DNA of 5,139 nt, from contig JADFPM010000198.1 in the NCBI GenBank assembly GCA_022562335.1, positions 1-5,139 of the forward strand, given 5' to 3'. The position numbers and the translations under genes were made by a program. The stretch is from Chloroflexota bacterium (GTDB taxonomy: Bacteria > Chloroflexota > Dehalococcoidia > Lucifugimonadales > UBA3495). This document shows, piece by piece, positions 4,655 to 5,139 of this stretch (positions are counted from its first letter, which is position 1; the number at the start of each line of letters is the position of its first letter). A model generated the notes under the pieces. It ran no database searches. It saw only the letters and a list, made by a program, of their open reading frames with translations, and was not told the origin of the DNA.

Positions 4655-5139
4655 GGGCACTAGATATTCCCCCGCCATCTAGGCCGGAAAGGTTGGCATC
4701 CTGCCCGGTACCGCGGGCCAGGTGGACGGGGGAATATCGCTCCAGCAGGGGCGGCAGGTCCCACTGGATGTAGCGGTCGGTAACAACCGGTTTCCCGTGC
4801 CTAAGCAGCCGTTCCACCAGGTGAAAGTCTCCCGAGGCCCTAGCGACTAAGGTTCCGAAGGTGCGCCGCAAGTCATGGGGCTTGTAGGCCCTGATTCCCG
4901 CGCGGCGGCAAAGGTCTTCAACCCAGCTCCGAATGCCGTCTTCGCCCAAGGGCTCATGAACACCGCCTCGGGAACGCCGTGCGCGCAGCACAGGGTCCCC
5001 GTCGGGCAGACCTTGGGAGAGGCGTAGGAGCAGGTCGTGTGTCTCTCCAAGGAGAGGTCCCCACTCACCTTCACTCTTCTTACCCTTACTCCAAATCCGA
5101 ATCTCACCGTCCCGTGCGCCGTTGACATCGCCCGTAGTC
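4602..5139 (-). CDS. Tyrosine recombinase/integrase, C-terminal part (runs off the window)
   Basis: This is the catalytic domain of a site-specific recombinase of the phage integrase/XerD family, which cuts and rejoins DNA through a phosphotyrosine. The frame stays open to the right edge, so the N-terminal DNA-binding region and the first catalytic Arg are outside. The internal GTG at 4991 is not the true start, because the frame upstream reads as family sequence (DGEIRIWSKGKK hairpin with the likely catalytic Lys, then LLLRLSQGLPDGDPV). Visible catalytic residues are HDLRR (His at 4877-4875, Arg three codons on), RHG (His at 4799-4797) and Tyr of DRYIQ (codon 4772-4770). Most relatives end about 15-25 residues after the Tyr, near RYSPVHLAR; here 55 more codons follow. 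The last 17 of these are antisense to the end of the amidase gene. That tail looks non-homologous, as if the original stop was lost. Activity cannot be judged from this part. Confidence 0.85.
   Translation of the reverse strand, partial: TTGDVNGARDGEIRIWSKGKKSEGEWGPLLGETHDLLLRLSQGLPDGDPVLRARRSRGGVHEPLGEDGIRSWVEDLCRRAGIRAYKPHDLRRTFGTLVARASGDFHLVERLLRHGKPVVTDRYIQWDLPPLLERYSPVHLARGTGQDANLSGLDGGGISSAPIPAGPKPAGRASSLPG
4663..4738. repeat. Long imperfect inverted repeat at the convergent gene ends
   Basis: GATATTCCCCCG (4663-4674) is perfectly inverted as CGGGGGAATATC (4727-4738). Inside, CCATCT (4675-4680) pairs with AGGTGG (4720-4725) with one T-G wobble, and GGCC (4682-4685) pairs with GGCC (4716-4719). 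With two single-base bulges this gives about 22 pairs closing a loop of 30 bases. In plus-strand RNA the structure begins 9 bases after the amidase stop, so it may form its 3' end; no U-run follows. On the other strand it lies in the recombinase tail, its right arm coding for RYSP. It could instead be a recombination-site or small-element remnant. Confidence 0.6.

Noticed and set aside
3641..4678. 345-codon minus-strand open frame opposite the amidase
   Set aside because: It mirrors the amidase coding sequence in a GC-rich region, is rich in His/Gly/Val low-information sequence, and has no family motif. The plus-strand amidase has clear motifs.
4847..5128. 93-codon minus-strand frame starting ATG near the right edge
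   Set aside because: It is a different frame over the recombinase. The recombinase frame itself is open to the edge and reads as family sequence there, so this one is a shadow and no frameshift is needed.
1..5139. CRISPR array, riboswitch, tRNA or toxin-antitoxin pair
   Set aside because: I looked for regular repeats, cloverleaf ends and paired small genes and saw none that stand up.

Overview
The window is GC-rich bacterial DNA (the left ~350 bases are visibly more AT-rich). It has sigma70-like promoters, Shine-Dalgarno sites of the AGGAG type and, apparently, some TTG or GTG starts. No rRNA, tRNA or single-copy marker is present, so taxonomy is a guess. A CaiB/BaiF CoA-transferase, a short SbcD-like phosphoesterase and an acetamidase/formamidase side by side, plus short CCTTCCCC-type palindromes between genes, would fit an environmental Chloroflexota lineage (Dehalococcoidia/SAR202-like), held at low confidence.

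Layout. Bases 1-93 hold no gene I can support. A small secreted protein of unknown function lies on the minus strand (94-342). A 353-base gap (343-695) follows, with a palindromic repeat, a GC palindrome and a hairpin directly behind the ribokinase stop codon. A full-length ribokinase (rbsK, minus strand, 696-1652) is transcribed away from a compact divergent promoter region (1653-1797). From the other side of that region a three-gene plus-strand operon runs right: a class III CoA-transferase (1798-2988), an SbcD/Mre11-like metallophosphoesterase (3030-3761) and an acetamidase/formamidase (3779-4654). Gaps inside the operon are 41 and 8-17 bases, and the third gene's ribosome site overlaps the second gene's stop, so co-translation is likely. 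The right end is the C-terminal catalytic domain of a tyrosine recombinase on the minus strand, convergent with the operon and cut by the window edge. Its reading frame overruns the 3' end of the amidase gene and contains a long imperfect inverted repeat (4663-4738).

How the genes work together. Ribokinase feeds ribose into the pentose phosphate pool. The CoA-transferase activates or exchanges an organic acid, and the amidase releases ammonia and a short carboxylate from a small amide. A link in which the amidase's acid product is the CoA-transferase's acceptor is possible but is inference only. The phosphoesterase has no obvious place in such a pathway. The recombinase suggests that the right side borders, or once bordered, an integrated element. 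I see no clear evidence for a new defence or mobile system. The least explained parts are the inverted repeat at the recombinase/amidase junction and the stand-alone short SbcD-like protein.
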